Below, piece by piece: positions 42,039 to 54,264 of a DNA stretch of 64,000 bases (positions are counted from its first letter, which is position 1; the number at the start of each line of letters is the position of its first letter). Origin of the DNA: Undaria pinnatifida. Lineage: Eukaryota; Sar; Phaeophyceae; Laminariales; Alariaceae. The DNA is taken from contig JABAKD010000016.1 of assembly GCA_012845835.1 (NCBI GenBank), positions 10,058,121 to 10,122,120 of the forward strand, in the 5' to 3' direction. Below the pieces are notes generated by a model. That model searched no databases. It saw only the letters and a list, made by a program, of their open reading frames with translations, and had not been told where the DNA came from. Position numbers and translations under genes: made by a program.

Positions 42039-45000
42039 ATGGCGCTGTTCGGCGACGAAGAGGGTGACGTGGGCCCCTTCGTCATGACGGAGGACGGAGA
42101 GGAGTGGTTTCCGTTCACCCTGGATAACCTCGAGATGGACCGCGAGTGCACCTCGCTGGATCAAGGCTCCAACCCCATGGAGCAGGTGCGCTTGCCTCGG
42201 TCTTGCTCGGGTGGCCTTTCACGTGTCAAAATGTCGGCGGCACAAACACACCCTTTTGTAATTCAATAGATTTTAGTACAGGTCATGGCAACGCCGATAC
42301 TTGTGTGGAATAGGTAGCCTCAGCCTTCCCCCGCGCGTGAAGAGGGCCAAGACCGGCAAGAGGCACCCACGCTTCTGGGTGGGATATGCAACCACCCTTG
42401 CAGAATAGGCAGGGATGGAGTGGGCAGGGACTCGCGCGCTGCCTCCGCCCGTCGCTGTTTATTTTGTCATCACCATCATCTGATGTTGCTCTTTCTTCAG
42501 GCACAGATTAGCGCCCTGTGTCCCTGAGTAGTCTCGCAACGAGCTGTGCAAAAATGTACCAGCTGAAATATATCAGCAATTTTGGACGCCCCTGGCAGCA
42601 ACCCACCCCCCTTCTGAAATATATCAGCAATTTTGGACGCCCCTGGCAGCAACCCACCCCCCTTCCCCCCTACCCCGCCTCCCCTCCCCTCAACATCTCC
42701 GCGGCTCTCCCCTTCCTGCTCACATAGCCCCTATCCCAGCCGCTTTTGGCGACCCCTCCTCTGGCGTTGCATCGAAACAGCTTCCGATATGTTGAAGTTG
42801 TTGAAAGCACGAACCCAGCCCACAAAACCTAAAACCAAAATCAAATCCCAAATGCAATCGAATGCAATCGTATCAATTTCATGAGATCGTGATCTCGGTG
42901 CACTACTCCGCTGTGCACGTACCGCCACCTCCCTCCCTCCCTCCCTTCCTCATCATCCTCCTCCTCACTCCCCAACGACCTTTGGTGATCTTGCAGGATG
43001 ATGGAGAGACAGATCAGGACGATGATGTCGATGCGGGATGTCCCGCTGGGGACTCAGGTCCCGGGCCTCCCGATCGCGGGGGCGATAACAAAAACAACAG
43101 CAGCAGCAACGGCAGCAGCACTCGCCCTCGCTTGATCGGTGGCAGCGGCGGCAGCGGCGGCAGCGGCCGAAAGAGCGGAGGGGTGGCCGCGCCAAAGCAA
43201 CAGCGGCCGGTGGCGAAGGAGCTCTCGGGCCAGCCGGCGAAGGCGAAATTGGATAAGGTCAAGGCCGAGGCGAAACAGGTGACATTTAGTGAGACAGGCA
43301 CCCTACCCGTCCAATCTCGTCCATATACGAACATAAGCGTTTCTACATTCATTTTTACCAAGCACAGGACTACCGTTCGTACAAGTCTGTGTATTTATAC
43401 TGAACCCGAACACCTGTTTTGTACGAGTACTCTTGTGTTGCTGTTGGTGATGCTCTGCCCGTTTTTGGCTGCTCGGTGGTCTTGAGTCTTGATTCTGCAT
43501 TCGCATGCTTTTTCAAAACTGGTAGCTGGTGTGTACTTGCTTTTCTTATCCAGTACGATCGGGCGCGAAGTACTTTTAATCCGTGCTTGGTTTATGTGTC
43601 AATGTTTGTGATAACAACAAGAGACTGTTCTACAGCAGCATTACCAGGCATTTACTATCTTGCCGTGTTGGTGCGCTCGATCACCTTCGATCATTTTCGA
43701 TTTCTGCTCGATCTTTTCTTTTCGGTATCGTTTATATATGATGTCATAAATGAAATATAGATGTACCACGCAGCTTGCAACGTTAAGTTTCAACCATTCA
43801 ATCGTTCGTACTCACATCTGACGTTTTCTATTTTTTTTTCAATACAGTACTTGTATAAAAATATGAAAAAATGCGGAATCATGTCATCTTTCGCATGTTT
43901 GATTTGTTTTTTACATGATTTTATCTGGATTTAATGATGTCTCGTGGAGTGTGTGTTGTCTTAAACGTTACACCACCGCCGTTCTTTCTACCCAACGACA
44001 CAAATACACCCATTGTCCGTGCTGATTCTTCATTCGAGAGAGGTGCAAATTCTGTGGTCACAGATTGAGACAGAGAAAACTTAACCCCTTTACAACTGGA
44101 AACCCTTTTTTGGGGAAAAAATTACTTGGCTTTAGTATGGCGAGGAGTTCGGGGGCTCTAAAGGGGTTGAAGCAAACGCGTGCACCTGGTAGTGTGAACG
44201 AACAAAGCTGTTCGCCGTTACGCTTGTGTGCGTGATTCGCAATTCCCAGTCGGTATCGAGATCTTTATTCTCCAGAGACACCAACTGCCGCCGAGGGCGC
44301 TTTATAGCGTGGGTAGCACAAAACTCGACGCGAGTCGATCTGAGGGAAAAAAGTGCCCATTTCTTCTCGCGATAAAAACAAAAACGAAGGCGCGTATCGT
44401 GGTGGGGAGGGGAAGAAGAGCCTACCTAGTGACCCCGGGTCTGAGTGATGTCTAGGTACGAAGGGAGAAGAAGAAAGAAAAAGTGCGAAGACAATGAATG
44501 GGATGAAAAATTCAGCTGGAAAAATAAACATATATAGTGGAAACTACAGTAATAAATTTACACTCCGGAGTAAAATAGATGTGATGTTTTACCTAGCTCA
44601 AAATTCCCAACCTAAAGTATAAATACCAATACTTACCATTATAGTGGACAAAAAAAAAGACACCTCCCAATCAAAACTCACTCATATAGTATATTACAAG
44701 TACCAACAACGCAGCTTGCAAAGATGAGTATTGAACTGAAATTCGTCAAACTCACGGCTGAGGTCCTTGAAAATTAGTTATAAAATATATATCCACCACC
44801 ACAATATTTCATACGCGCAGACGCACTCGTGCGTCTCGGCTTTCCTTTTTCGTTCCCTTTCGCGCTGGCTGCTGCTGTACGTACGTACGCATATACGTAC
44901 GTACGATCACGACGTATTCGCTGAGCTTCAGGTTTGGTATATTATTTTTTCTTTCTGTGTTCCTCGTGTTGTGGTAATCGTATGATACATGTATACGAAA

Positions 45001-48000
45001 ATGGTGTCAGCTGGCGAGTTTTTTGGGCGTGTTTCAAAGTGTGTTGGGTCGGACATGTCAGTTGTATTTTTCGTTTTGTTGTTGTATTTTGCGTTCTGTT
45101 GTTATTGATGTGCCTTTTGCTCTCACTGGCCACGAGCTGTTGCACCAGCGTTACCTTATCGGAGGCTGACACAAGTGCCGTGCCGTGGTTGTTTCGTGCA
45201 TAGTCATGATACAAGAAGAACATGCGCACTTTTTTTTTTGCATGCACGCACGAACGAACCTCCTGCGTGTCTTGGGTCTGGGAGAGCCACAAACGGGGAT
45301 ACTGCCTTCTTCGCCCCCTCCCTCGTGCCCACGCTATCATATGGTCAGCACCCGCATTCCCTGTGTCACCGTCATAAACATGCTCTAATGATGCTATGTT
45401 TATACCGGCTTGCTGCTTATACCCGCAGAAGTATCCATCGACCCCCCCCCCGGCCCCCGGCCCACCGCCGCCACCCTGCCACCACCACCTCTACGCCAGC
45501 ACCACCACCGCCACCATCAGCATGTAGTTCCCGCTTTCGACTACCTATACGATACGTTGCTTGCGACAAACCTAGCGGCGCTGAGCGAACCTTTATTTGC
45601 GATAACCGAACCATGCGTTATTTTAATTAAAAGGTGCACCCGAAGCAAGAGATGAAGAGGCTGGTCGCGGAGTCTGCGCTGGCCAAGCGCCGTAGCAGAG
45701 GAGAGCAGAAGACCAAGCACCGCACACCGGCCGGGGGGATGGCGGGAGGCGTCGGGGGAATGACGAGTCGGTCGGAAGCGGCGTCGTGGTCGGGGAAAGA
45801 CCGAGAAGGGGGATCGACGACCTCGATTTCTGGCGGGGGCGCCCAAACGAAGGGGCCCAGCGTTCAGAATAGGAGGCGGTTGGAAAGGAACGCGCGGGAG
45901 CAGAAGAGGTACGGCTCTTATCATTCTGTTATTAATAGTTCGTTCCTGCTGTGGTCAATCTAGTCTACCAGGTATCAGTACAGCAGTAGTGCAGTCGCTA
46001 CGAGCCTCCTCGAGCCACCGGTCAACCTAAATAATGAAGCGGTTCATCGGGGGACAGCACGCCGACGCGCATCGTTGGCGCTGCATTGCGGTTAATAGCG
46101 TTAGCATTGCTATTTTTAAATAATGTTCATTGAATTAAAAAGATGTACATACGTACCTGCATTTTTTTTCTTCTTGTAAAGTTTATGTTTTTTAAACTCG
46201 CACTCCTTTTGTATAAATTAAAAAATACACTACGATCATACGGCCGTGAGTGAGATCGAGGAATAGTTTTTAAATATGTACGTGCAATTTTTTGTCTTGT
46301 AAAGCTTTTTTTTTGTACCAGGTACTGCTTTTGTAAGATTAAAAAAATACACTACGATCATACGGCTGTGAGATCGAGGAATTTCGTCGACACTGATCTT
46401 TGCAAGCTGTGTGGTACTCCGATCGTGGCGTGTTACGGGGTGCTCATGTCCTCATGTAGTATAAAGGTCGACGACTCCCCAGGGCCAACCTGGGGCAAAA
46501 GCTTCGTCCAAAAAATTCGGGTAAAAAAATACTTCGAGGTTATATTCTTGTGTGCACTGTTAAATTTACGAAAAATTGACAGAACGCCTCATAATTGGAT
46601 ACAACTTGGAAAGAAGAAATGCCATGATTTTGGATTTTTTTTGGAAACAAGGGCTTGGATATAGATGCGCCTAGTGCCAAGAAGTGTCCCCGATTCGTGG
46701 GAAGATTTTGCCACGATGTACCAAAATCGGAACGACTCTGGAAGCTAAAACACCGGCATACCGGTTACTGTTGCTGGTCGTTCGGCTTGGGTTTATCAGG
46801 CAAGGGGGTCGTGTCGTTTTTGTGTGCCTCTAAGGCCCTGCGCTTCGTTCTTAGCGAGAAAGATCGCCTCCAAAAAGTTGCTGGCACCGCCCCTACACAC
46901 TCTATCCCGCGTCCCCTCCTATCGAAAGCCTTGAAGTTGGTTTTGCCGCACTCACGCTCCGCCCCTCTGTCGCATGTCGCTCACCCTGCCCTGCCCTCCG
47001 CGCGATGCTCGGTGAATACAGATCGCTCAAGATCAGCCAGCGCATCGAGGACCTGCGGCTGATGCTCAGCCAGTTCGGTGTTGACGTGAAGACGAGCAAG
47101 TCCGCCGTCTTGTCGGAAGCCACGGATTACATCGCGCACCTCAGGCGCCAGCACGCTCAGTCGGAGGCCGAGCGCGCAAGAATTCTCCAGCTGCTGCAGA
47201 ACGCGCAGCGCGGGGTGGGGACTACCGACGGCAAGCCCTCAACGGCGCCTGCCTGCTCTGCGGCAGGTGGTGCCGGTATCGCAGGGGGTCCAGCATCTAC
47301 TGCGCCGTCGGCAGCAGCTACCCCTGCACCCGCCCCCACAACGCATCCAGGGCGAACAGTAAAACCGCCTCCAACTGGCGCTCAGCAGAGGACGATTCCG
47401 TTCGGTGCTTCGGCGACTCCCGCCGCCGCCACCGCTGCCTCCGGTGGGGTGAGACCAATGGCCGCGCGGTTCGCAGCGATCGAGGGGATGGGCCTGTGCG
47501 GGGTCGATCCGGTGTCTGAGTCGTGGATGGTCGGCGACGGCGCAACGGCGGCGACGGCGGCGGTGGCGGCGGCGACAGCTCCTACGGGGCCGGACATTTT
47601 GGGTGCGGCGGGTGCCGCCGGAGTACCGCCGCAGCAGACGGACGTGCCGGGCTTCCCAGGATTGTCGGTTGCTGCGAGAGGGGGCGGGGAGGGAGTCGTG
47701 CCGATACAGATGTCGCCGCCGGGGTTGATGCCGGCGGGGGCGGTGGCGGGTGCGGTGGCCGCGCCGGCGGCGGTGGCGCCCAGTGCGGTGGCGTGCGGTG
47801 GTGGTGGCGGGGCGGACCTTGATGCTACCGCCCGGGCCCTGTCGCACGTAAACTACGACCGGGTGTTCCGGACGGTGCCGGTGCCGATGGCGATAGCGAA
47901 CGTGAACGGCAACCTGGTGGACTGCAACGCTCGATTAACCCAGGTCACCGGGTTCCGGAAAGAGGAGGTGCTGTTTATGACTATCTTCGACCTGGTGGCC

Positions 48001-48744
48001 GACGCGTTCCTTCAGCACACGTTCAGGTGATTACGTTACTTTGTTTTTTTCTTGCACACCAATGCGCAACGTTGCTGCTATTATGTCTTCGTACGGTTCT
48101 TACACACTAAATGATACCAGTAACGCGTTTGCGTAGTAAAAAGTGACGCCATGTATGATACCAGGTACCAGGCAAGCCGTAGCCCCTCGTCTGTTGTATC
48201 AGACGGTCTCAAGCAACCGCCTATGGTCTGTACGGCGACAACCGCACCGGGGTCGCTGCTAGCGCTGACTGCGCCTGGGCCCTCTCGCTTCCCTCATGGG
48301 TCTGTCTGACTGTGCGGCAGCAACGACGGCGGTGTTGTTCTTGTGCTGACGGCGCCTCCCTCGCTCCGCTCGTCGTCCCCCCCTCCTTTTTTTCGCCCGT
48401 GTTGCAGCATGATCAGCTCCATCCTCAGCCTCCGCGGAGTGGCAAACCCACCCTTCTTCCAGGTCCTCGGCAAAAACCGGGGCGGTAGTCCCGGGGGCGT
48501 GGTTCAAATCTCCGTCGTCCAAGACGAAGCATTGCGACCGCTTCATTTCTGCATCTGCGTCATGGAGGGCGGTAGTAATGGTGTCGGCGCTGCTGGGCCC
48601 GGCGGCGTTGCAGGCGACGTCGGTGTTGGCTGCAGCGGTGTTGGTGGTGGTGGAGGCGGGATGATGGTGGGGGCGGGGGCGGGGGGCGGGGGGGTCGGTA
48701 ATGGTGGAGTCGTGCGAATAAGAGGCAACGTCGGCGGGCCGTGA
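42039..48744 (+). CDS. bHLH-PAS transcription factor, five exons
   Basis: Exons are 42039-42185, 42997-43278, 45634-45908, 47022-48026 and 48408-48744 (TGA). Phases match at every junction (0, 0, 2, 2), giving 681 residues. Residues 1-49 are acidic; 50-143 form an Asp-rich then Ser/Gly-rich low-complexity region. A basic region NRRRLERNAREQKR (about 222-235) continues across intron 3 into SLKISQRIEDL and KSAVLSEATDYIAHLRRQ, a complete bHLH to about 278 with a short coiled extension. An Ala/Pro/Gly-rich linker follows. The PAS domain runs about 512-623 across intron 4, from YDRVFRTVPVPMAIANVNG to LHFCICVME, and a Gly-rich tail ends the protein. It should be a nuclear DNA-binding regulator. The RRLERNAREQ basic region is like diatom bHLH-PAS proteins such as the diel regulator RITMO1; orthology is untested. 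The acceptor before exon 3 (TTAATTAAAAG) is weak. The ATG is the first in frame with the acidic exon. Confidence 0.85.
42560..42663. repeat. 51 bp direct duplication in bHLH-PAS intron 1
   Basis: CTGAAATATATCAGCAATTT, GGACGCCCCTGGCAGCAACC and CACCCCCCTT occur twice without change. Confidence 0.85.
43279..45633. other. Intron 2 of the bHLH-PAS gene, filled with repeats
   Basis: A 2.35 kb intron containing a TTAA-type MITE (44091-44170), a dispersed repeat (44290-44510), and a plus-orientation family A end (44706-44770). Otherwise AT-rich, with no coding match. It starts GTGACA and ends AAAAG. Confidence 0.6.
44091..44170. mobile_element. ~80-90 bp TTAA-flanked MITE, copy 2
   Basis: Starts TTAACCCCTTTACAACTGGA and ends CTCTAAAGGGGTTGA; the interior GGGGTTCGGG site is present as GAGTTCGGGGG. 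Confidence 0.65.
46205..46490 (-). repeat. Family A ends, two tandem copies in intron 3
   Basis: TAAAAAATACACTACGATCA and CGTGAGTGAGATCGAGGAA lie at about 46218. A second copy at about 46342 continues into TTTCGTCGACACTGATCTTT, GCAAGCTGTGTGGTACTCCG and TCGACGACTCCCC. Confidence 0.55.
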
Positions 48745-51200
48745 CTTATTTGTTTTTCGTTATCGAGTGGGGTAACAAGAAGGAAGCACGAAGTTGTTTG
48801 AGTTGACTAAGGGAAGAAGGCACGAAGTTAGTTGCTTTTGAATTCGATAAGGGATTACGACGCGGATTCGTTATCTGTTGTTGGTGTATGCCTGCCTTGC
48901 TTAATGGGTGAGAGGTGACAGTTCCTTTCCCCGTATCTCGTGTTTTTTTTTTTTTTTAATTTTGTTGCAGGCTGAAGGGGCGGGGGGGAAGGGGAGGGGG
49001 GAGAGTGATAATAATAGACGAAATTGCGGAGGGGGGTTTGGTTGAGACTGGGTTGGGATTTTGATAGTGCAGTGAGGACCGGGGTTAGGGTCGTGGCCGT
49101 GATGGACTGAGGGAGGAGTGAGTTAGAAGTGAAATCACGACGGGGACGGCTTGCTCCACCCGACCGTAACCTCTGCTCCTCGATTTTGGATGATTCCGAC
49201 CATAGCGGGGGGGAGAGTTTGGTTGGGGGGATGGTTGGGAGGGTGATTATTTACTGGTAGAACGCATGTTTGGGTGGGGAGCTTGACCGCCACGCGGAGA
49301 CAGCGGGGGGGGGGGGTGGCTATCTGCGGAACGTTGTGGCGCGGGGAGCATGCACGCTGTTCTTTCGCGGCGCAGATCTTTGTTTGTGGAAGCACTTCGC
49401 GCGGAGGCGGCGGCGGAGGGGGTGGCTGAGATTTGATGGGGTGACACGAGGCCGGCGGGGTGAAGGGGGAGGGGTTGGGGGGAGGGGGGGTCTGTCTACC
49501 TTGACAGGTGTAGGTGTAGAATCGATGCGCCTTTTGTGTTTGCTGCCTTTAATGCTAATTGTGCTTGTTCATTGACGTACACTTGGTGCCTGCGCAAGAT
49601 AACTTGACGGTGGCGGGCGAGACGGGTTTAGTCTTCGTAGCAATGTACGCCGTAGTGCTTAGAAGTCGCGTGTTTTAGCGGGGCGGGACGGGAAAGCCGG
49701 TGGTTTGACCCGATATCGCATTTTCACGAGAGAGTGGCTGGTGTGCAAGGAGCAAACCGAACCCTACGCTACCCTTGCGGTTTTACGGGCGGGGGATTTT
49801 TTTGGTGTGTGTTGTTTCTGGAACCTTCTGTTTTGCTCCCGCTGTCGTTGCGGTGCAGGACCGCCCGCCGTAAGGGATGGCGGGTGCAGTGATGCAGGGC
49901 CATTGGGGCGGTCTTGTTTTTGTCCTTCCTTTTGATGTGAGCGCGGGAAGCCAGCGAACGAAACAAATTTTCTGTACTTGCAAGCACATATGATACGGAG
50001 TCTTAATAGATTTAAGAAAAAACAAGTTTTGCTCGCGTTGTTTCTAGGGTCGACCGGGGAGCGAGCAATCTTTTTTTGTTTTCTTGTCGCGTGGCATGAT
50101 ATGCATGCATAAATAGATGCGGTAACAACGATGATAGGCACAAAAATGACTTAATAATAATGTACACGCGAGTTGAGTGGGGAGCTAATAGCGCCGAGTT
50201 GGAACGCGTATTATTCGAATGGCGGAAGGTAAGGCTGACTAGCTGACCTGCGTTCGTTTTTTTATGGGGTATGTGCGGCGTATTTTTTCAGGCAGGGGGG
50301 GCGAAGAAGGTACCGCTAGTATTGTATTTGGGACGTGATTGGGCCACGACTGACTGATGATATGTACAGCGTCGATCGACCCCGATCGACTGCCTTACCG
50401 TTTCTGTCTGTCTGTCTGCAACTCTGGCCGGCTGTAGCGCGACGTCGTTTTTTTTTTTTGTTCTTGTGACGTTGCCTACATGCGGGCCTACCTGGGGGCC
50501 TGGTGGTACGGTCGGAGGTTGGATTCAGCAAACGATCGAATCTTCTGTAGAGATATTGCCGGAGGGGCGCGCGGACTACGCCCGCGCCCGTCGGGAAAGA
50601 GCGAGAGCGCGCGGAAGCAGGCTTATTGGCGCGAAATTCAGATTTTCGACCGTTTTTTTTCTTTTTTTTCTTATTTTTTGTCCCATCCGGACGGCCTGGC
50701 CTTCTACATGCAGTGTAATGTAGTATGGAGTGGGAGGGCACACGCTATCTAGATATACCATAGAGTCGGTGGCTTGGTGGCTGGGTGGCTGTATATTGCC
50801 GGAAGGTGCGGGGTTTGGTTGTATTTTCTATATTTTCATCGATAGATCAGATGGATAATATATACGTGATTTTTATTTAAGAGCTCCGAGGTGCGGGAAT
50901 GCCTTATTTTTGTGGTACAACACCAAAAGAAGCGCAGGTTGCCGGGCGTGAGGTGGTGGTACGCAGCAGCCGGGGCCCTCGATGTAGATATATATGTTGT
51001 TTTTTTTCTGGCGCCCGGTGTATTTGCGTACGTCCTGGAAGTCTTGTTCCGTTCGCGACGCCCCGTGATGCGCGATCTGACACGGAAGTTTGGCTGCTAC
51101 ACTCGCAGGAGTTTCCACAAGAAGGCTTATTTTATTATATTGTCCAGTGGAGTATCATCGGCTCTACACAGGTGGCAGGAGAAATCGGCGCAGTTCGTAA
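48745..51200. other. Intergenic downstream of the bHLH-PAS gene
   Basis: G-rich and T-rich low-complexity patches (48970-49010, 49300-49320, 49465-49490). Short frames on both strands, such as 50480-50752, lack domains. No polyadenylation signal could be assigned with confidence. Confidence 0.4.
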
Positions 51201-51818
51201 GACGCGTGTTACGATAGAGGCTGCAAGCAGTTTTCGTCTGACATGTTTTCTCAATGACGGGGCTCCTTAACCCAACATGGTCGGAGATTGGATTAAGGTA
51301 TACCTCTTTCTGGCGAAACCGTTTTTGTGAATGACGAAAATCCTCAACCCAGAGTCGTCGGAGATGGGATTAAGGTATACCTTTTTCTGGCGAAAACGTT
51401 TTTCTGACTGACGGGGCTCGTTAACCCAAAATCGTCGGAGATTGGATTAAGGTATACCTCTTTCTGGCGAAAACGTTTTTGTGAATGACGAGGCTCCTTA
51501 ACCCGGAGATTGGATTAAGGTATACCTTTTTCTGGCGAAAACGTTTTTCTGAATGACGGGGCTCCTTTACCCAAAATGGTCGGAGATTGGATTAAGGTAT
51601 ACTTTTTTTTTGGCGAAAACGTTTTTCTGAATGACGGGGCTCATTTACCCAAAATGGTCGGAGATTGGATTAAGGTATACCTCTTTCTGGCGAAAACGTT
51701 TTTCTGAATGACGAGGCTCTTAAGCCAATATCGTCGGAATTTGGAATTAAGGTATACCTTTTTCTGGCGAAAACGTTTTTCTGAATGACTGAGCTCCTTA
51801 TCCCAAAATCGTCGGAAA
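51201..51818. repeat. Tandem array (~75-80 bp unit) joined to a GACGCGTG TIR end
   Basis: GACGCGTGTTACGATAGAGG at 51201 is the TIR of the 7.8 kb MITE family. It is followed by seven to eight copies of a unit with GACGGGGCTCCTTAACCC, TCGGAGATTGGATTAAGGTA and CTTTCTGGCGAAAACG. The unit is the inverse of that at 56940-57240 and 60770-61220. No opposite TIR was found. Confidence 0.65.
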
Positions 51819-52078
51819 TGACTGATTCTATGATAGCACCCCCCCCCAAAAAACCAGCGATTTTCTTTAACGAAACGTTTCATGGCTGCTCGACACAAGG
51901 AAGGATGCTATTATTGAAAAAAAAGGATCCATATAATTTCTTGTGCGCAAAGGTCTAACGATCGACGACGTCGGGGCGTCGAGGGACACCGTATTTCAGG
52001 AAATACGACCGGGAGCTGGTGTTGAAACCGGCGATTTCGGTTAAAGAAAAGTTGGGGGGGCTACCGTACAACGACTCG
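51819..52078. mobile_element. MITE of the TTCTACGATAGCCCC family, copy 2
   Basis: TGACTGATTCTATGATAGCA to GGGGGGGCTACCGTACAACG. The interior TTTCATGGCTGCTCGACACA and CACCGTATTTCAGGAAATAC match the 17.3 kb copy in inverse orientation. Confidence 0.6.
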
Positions 52079-52125
52079 AAAAATGCAGTAGGACATATAT
52101 ATATTTTTTTCTCATGATTCTCGTT

Positions 52126-52280
52126 GCGTGTACCGTAGGCCATGGGATGTACCGTAGGCCATGGGATGTACCGTAGGCCATGGGATGTACCGTAGGCCAT
52201 GGGATGTACCGTAGGCCATGGGATGTACCGTAGGCCATGGGATGTACCGTAGGCCATGGGATGTACCGTAGGCCATGGGA
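52126..52280. repeat. 19 bp tandem repeat, eight copies
   Basis: TGTACCGTAGGCCATGGGA repeated eight times without change. Confidence 0.95.
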
Positions 52281-52497
52281 CTGACTTTTCATCCGGCATG
52301 TGTGCCCATCAATAGCCAGTTTTATTTTTCTCAAAATCAATATTTGGGAGAGGTCTTAAAAGCTCCCAAATTGGGGAAAGGTTCCTCAGAAAAAAAAGAA
52401 AAAAAGTGGAGCACCTCTCTCTATCGTCGCCTGCGTTGTTGTTTTCTTTTTTGTTGTTGTTGCGTTCTTCTCGCACGTTTACTGTACGACTTACCGT

Positions 52498-52917
52498 GTG
52501 GGCGTTGTTTACTGTGTCTTACTTGCTGCTGTGGGCGTTTACGCTGTGTCCACATTTTTATATACTCAGGATTGGTTCTATTTATTGTCATGTTTTTTTT
52601 TCCCCACGATGTCAAATTGGAAATCGGGAGTTTATCGGAAGGGAAAACAAAATGGACACGATAAATGGTGGACGTTTACAGCAAAGCGTCGGCCGTGCGT
52701 TAACAGTACTACTACAGCAGTAGATGCTATCAAATTACCATATCCAATACCATCCCGGCGTGGTCGGAAGAAGAAATTTGGACCACAGGAACGTGCCCTC
52801 TGGTACGAAACCGAGACATCTGGAATTGGTTTTCGGCTAGATTTCTTGCTTCAGAAAGGGCGTGTCCAACACGAACAACCTGGTATAGCCGCTGTCCAGT
52901 TTCTATTTTCGCCGTGA
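52498..52917 (+). CDS. Hypothetical ORF with hydrophobic N-terminus
   Basis: The frame has hydrophobic N-terminal residues (LLAAVGVYAV, FYLLSCFFF), an internal Met beginning MSNWKSGVYRKGKQNG, and a basic SRRGRKKKFG. Its first codon is not ATG (GTG); the first ATG would be at the MSN position, about 52609. No domain was recognised. Surrounding DNA is MITE-rich, and coding status is doubtful. Confidence 0.2.
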   Translation: MGVVYCVLLAAVGVYAVSTFLYTQDWFYLLSCFFFPTMSNWKSGVYRKGKQNGHDKWWTFTAKRRPCVNSTTTAVDAIKLPYPIPSRRGRKKKFGPQERALWYETETSGIGFRLDFLLQKGRVQHEQPGIAAVQFLFSP

Positions 52918-53019
52918 TTTTTTTGGCTAGGTTTGTAGCGGGGGGTGTTTCTTGACAGGTGTGCATGTTCTTTTTGCGAGAGGATCGGCAATGATGCACT
53001 AGACTACTATTGATAATAG

Positions 53020-53525
53020 TCTAGCAGATATACTCTTTAACTTATACAAGGTTCGCCGCCGAGAGGCGCCTAAGTGAGTGTCATTAACCTATACGAGGTT
53101 CCCCTCCGAGAGGCGCGTAAGGGAGTGGCGCAAGGGCGAAATTCAAGTGTCCAACATCTGACTCTGCCTGACTGCCTGAGCAAATAACATGTACACCTGA
53201 TGGTGAAAATCCTATGCTCTCGTTCCGCAGCTCGAGAAGCGGGGGGGGGGCGGGGGGGGGGGGAAGGCGCCTTCCCGAGGGGACGGTTCTCACTCTCTCC
53301 CCGTCGCGGCGGAGAATCGTAAAATTAACGCGTATGAAAATACGTGGAAGTGTGGTGAGCTAAAGCTTTGTTTTTCCCCATCCGCCGGAGGATGAAAAAA
53401 ATAAAAATAAAAATAAAATGACCTATATATTCTAGATGCGTGGCAGAGCAGTACCGGTGACGCGTTCTACTATTAGTACGGTAGAGTTAGATAGAGTTAG
53501 CACTTTAATTCGTCCAGAGCAAAAT
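53020..53525. other. No gene recognised
   Basis: Contains a short duplication (AGGTTCGCCGCCGAGAGGCGC / AGGTTCCCCTCCGAGAGGCG at 53049 and 53097) and a G-rich run at 53238-53262. GTGGTGAGCTAAAGCTTTG...CCCCATCCGCC at 53353-53390 recurs near 60055-60098. Confidence 0.45.
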
Positions 53526-53529
53526 GTTT

Positions 53530-54165
53530 TCTGACTGGCGAGTCATCTGGAGTCATCCCGTGCATGATATATATAGGGGTGCAGAAGATTCTAAGAATTT
53601 TCCGAGCTGTTTTCTGACTGACCAGTCATCTGGAGCCATCCCATGCATGATATAGGGGTGCAGAAGATTCTAAGAATTTTCTGAGCTGTTTTCTGACTGA
53701 CCAGTCATCTGGAGCCATCCCATGCATGATTTAGGGGTGCAGAAGATTCTAAGAATTTTCTGAGCTGTTTTCTGACTGACCAGTCATCTGGAGTCATCCC
53801 ATGCATGATATAGGGGTGCAGAAGATTCTAAGAATTTTCTGAGCTGTTTTCTGACTGACCAGTCATCTGGAGCCATCCCATGCATGATTTAGGGGTGCAG
53901 AAGATTCTAAGAATTTTCTGAGCTGTTTTCTGTCTGACGAGTCATTTGGAGCCATCCCATGCATGATATAGGGGTGCAGAAGATTCCAAGAATTTTCTGA
54001 GCTGTTTCCTGACTGACCAGTCATTTGGAGCCATCCTCCACGCATGATTTAGGGGTGCAGAAGATTCTAAGAATTTTCTAAGCTGTTTTCCGACTGACGA
54101 GTCATTTGGAGCCATCCCGTGCATGATATAGGGGCGCAGAAGATTCTAAGAATTTTCTGAGTCTT
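53530..54165. repeat. ~79 bp tandem array, eight copies, alternating variants
   Basis: The unit contains GACCAGTCATCTGGAGCCAT, CCCATGCATGAT, AGGGGTGCAGAAGATTCTAA and GAATTTTCTGAGCTGTTTTC. The bases after GCATGAT alternate ATAGG and TTAGG through copies 2 to 8, pointing to a two-unit (about 158 bp) higher-order repeat. Confidence 0.85.
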
Positions 54166-54264
54166 TTAACACGAGGGGCTCGTCAATATATATCACCCTT
54201 AACCCGACTTCGAAGGCATTATTCGTTCGCGCAACCCGGCGACCAAGCTTCCTATGCCCTAAGT

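Noticed and set aside
46655-47062. A 135-codon plus-strand frame ahead of the bHLH exon
   Set aside because: It lies in intron 3 in a different frame from exon 4 and ends just after it begins; there is no domain.
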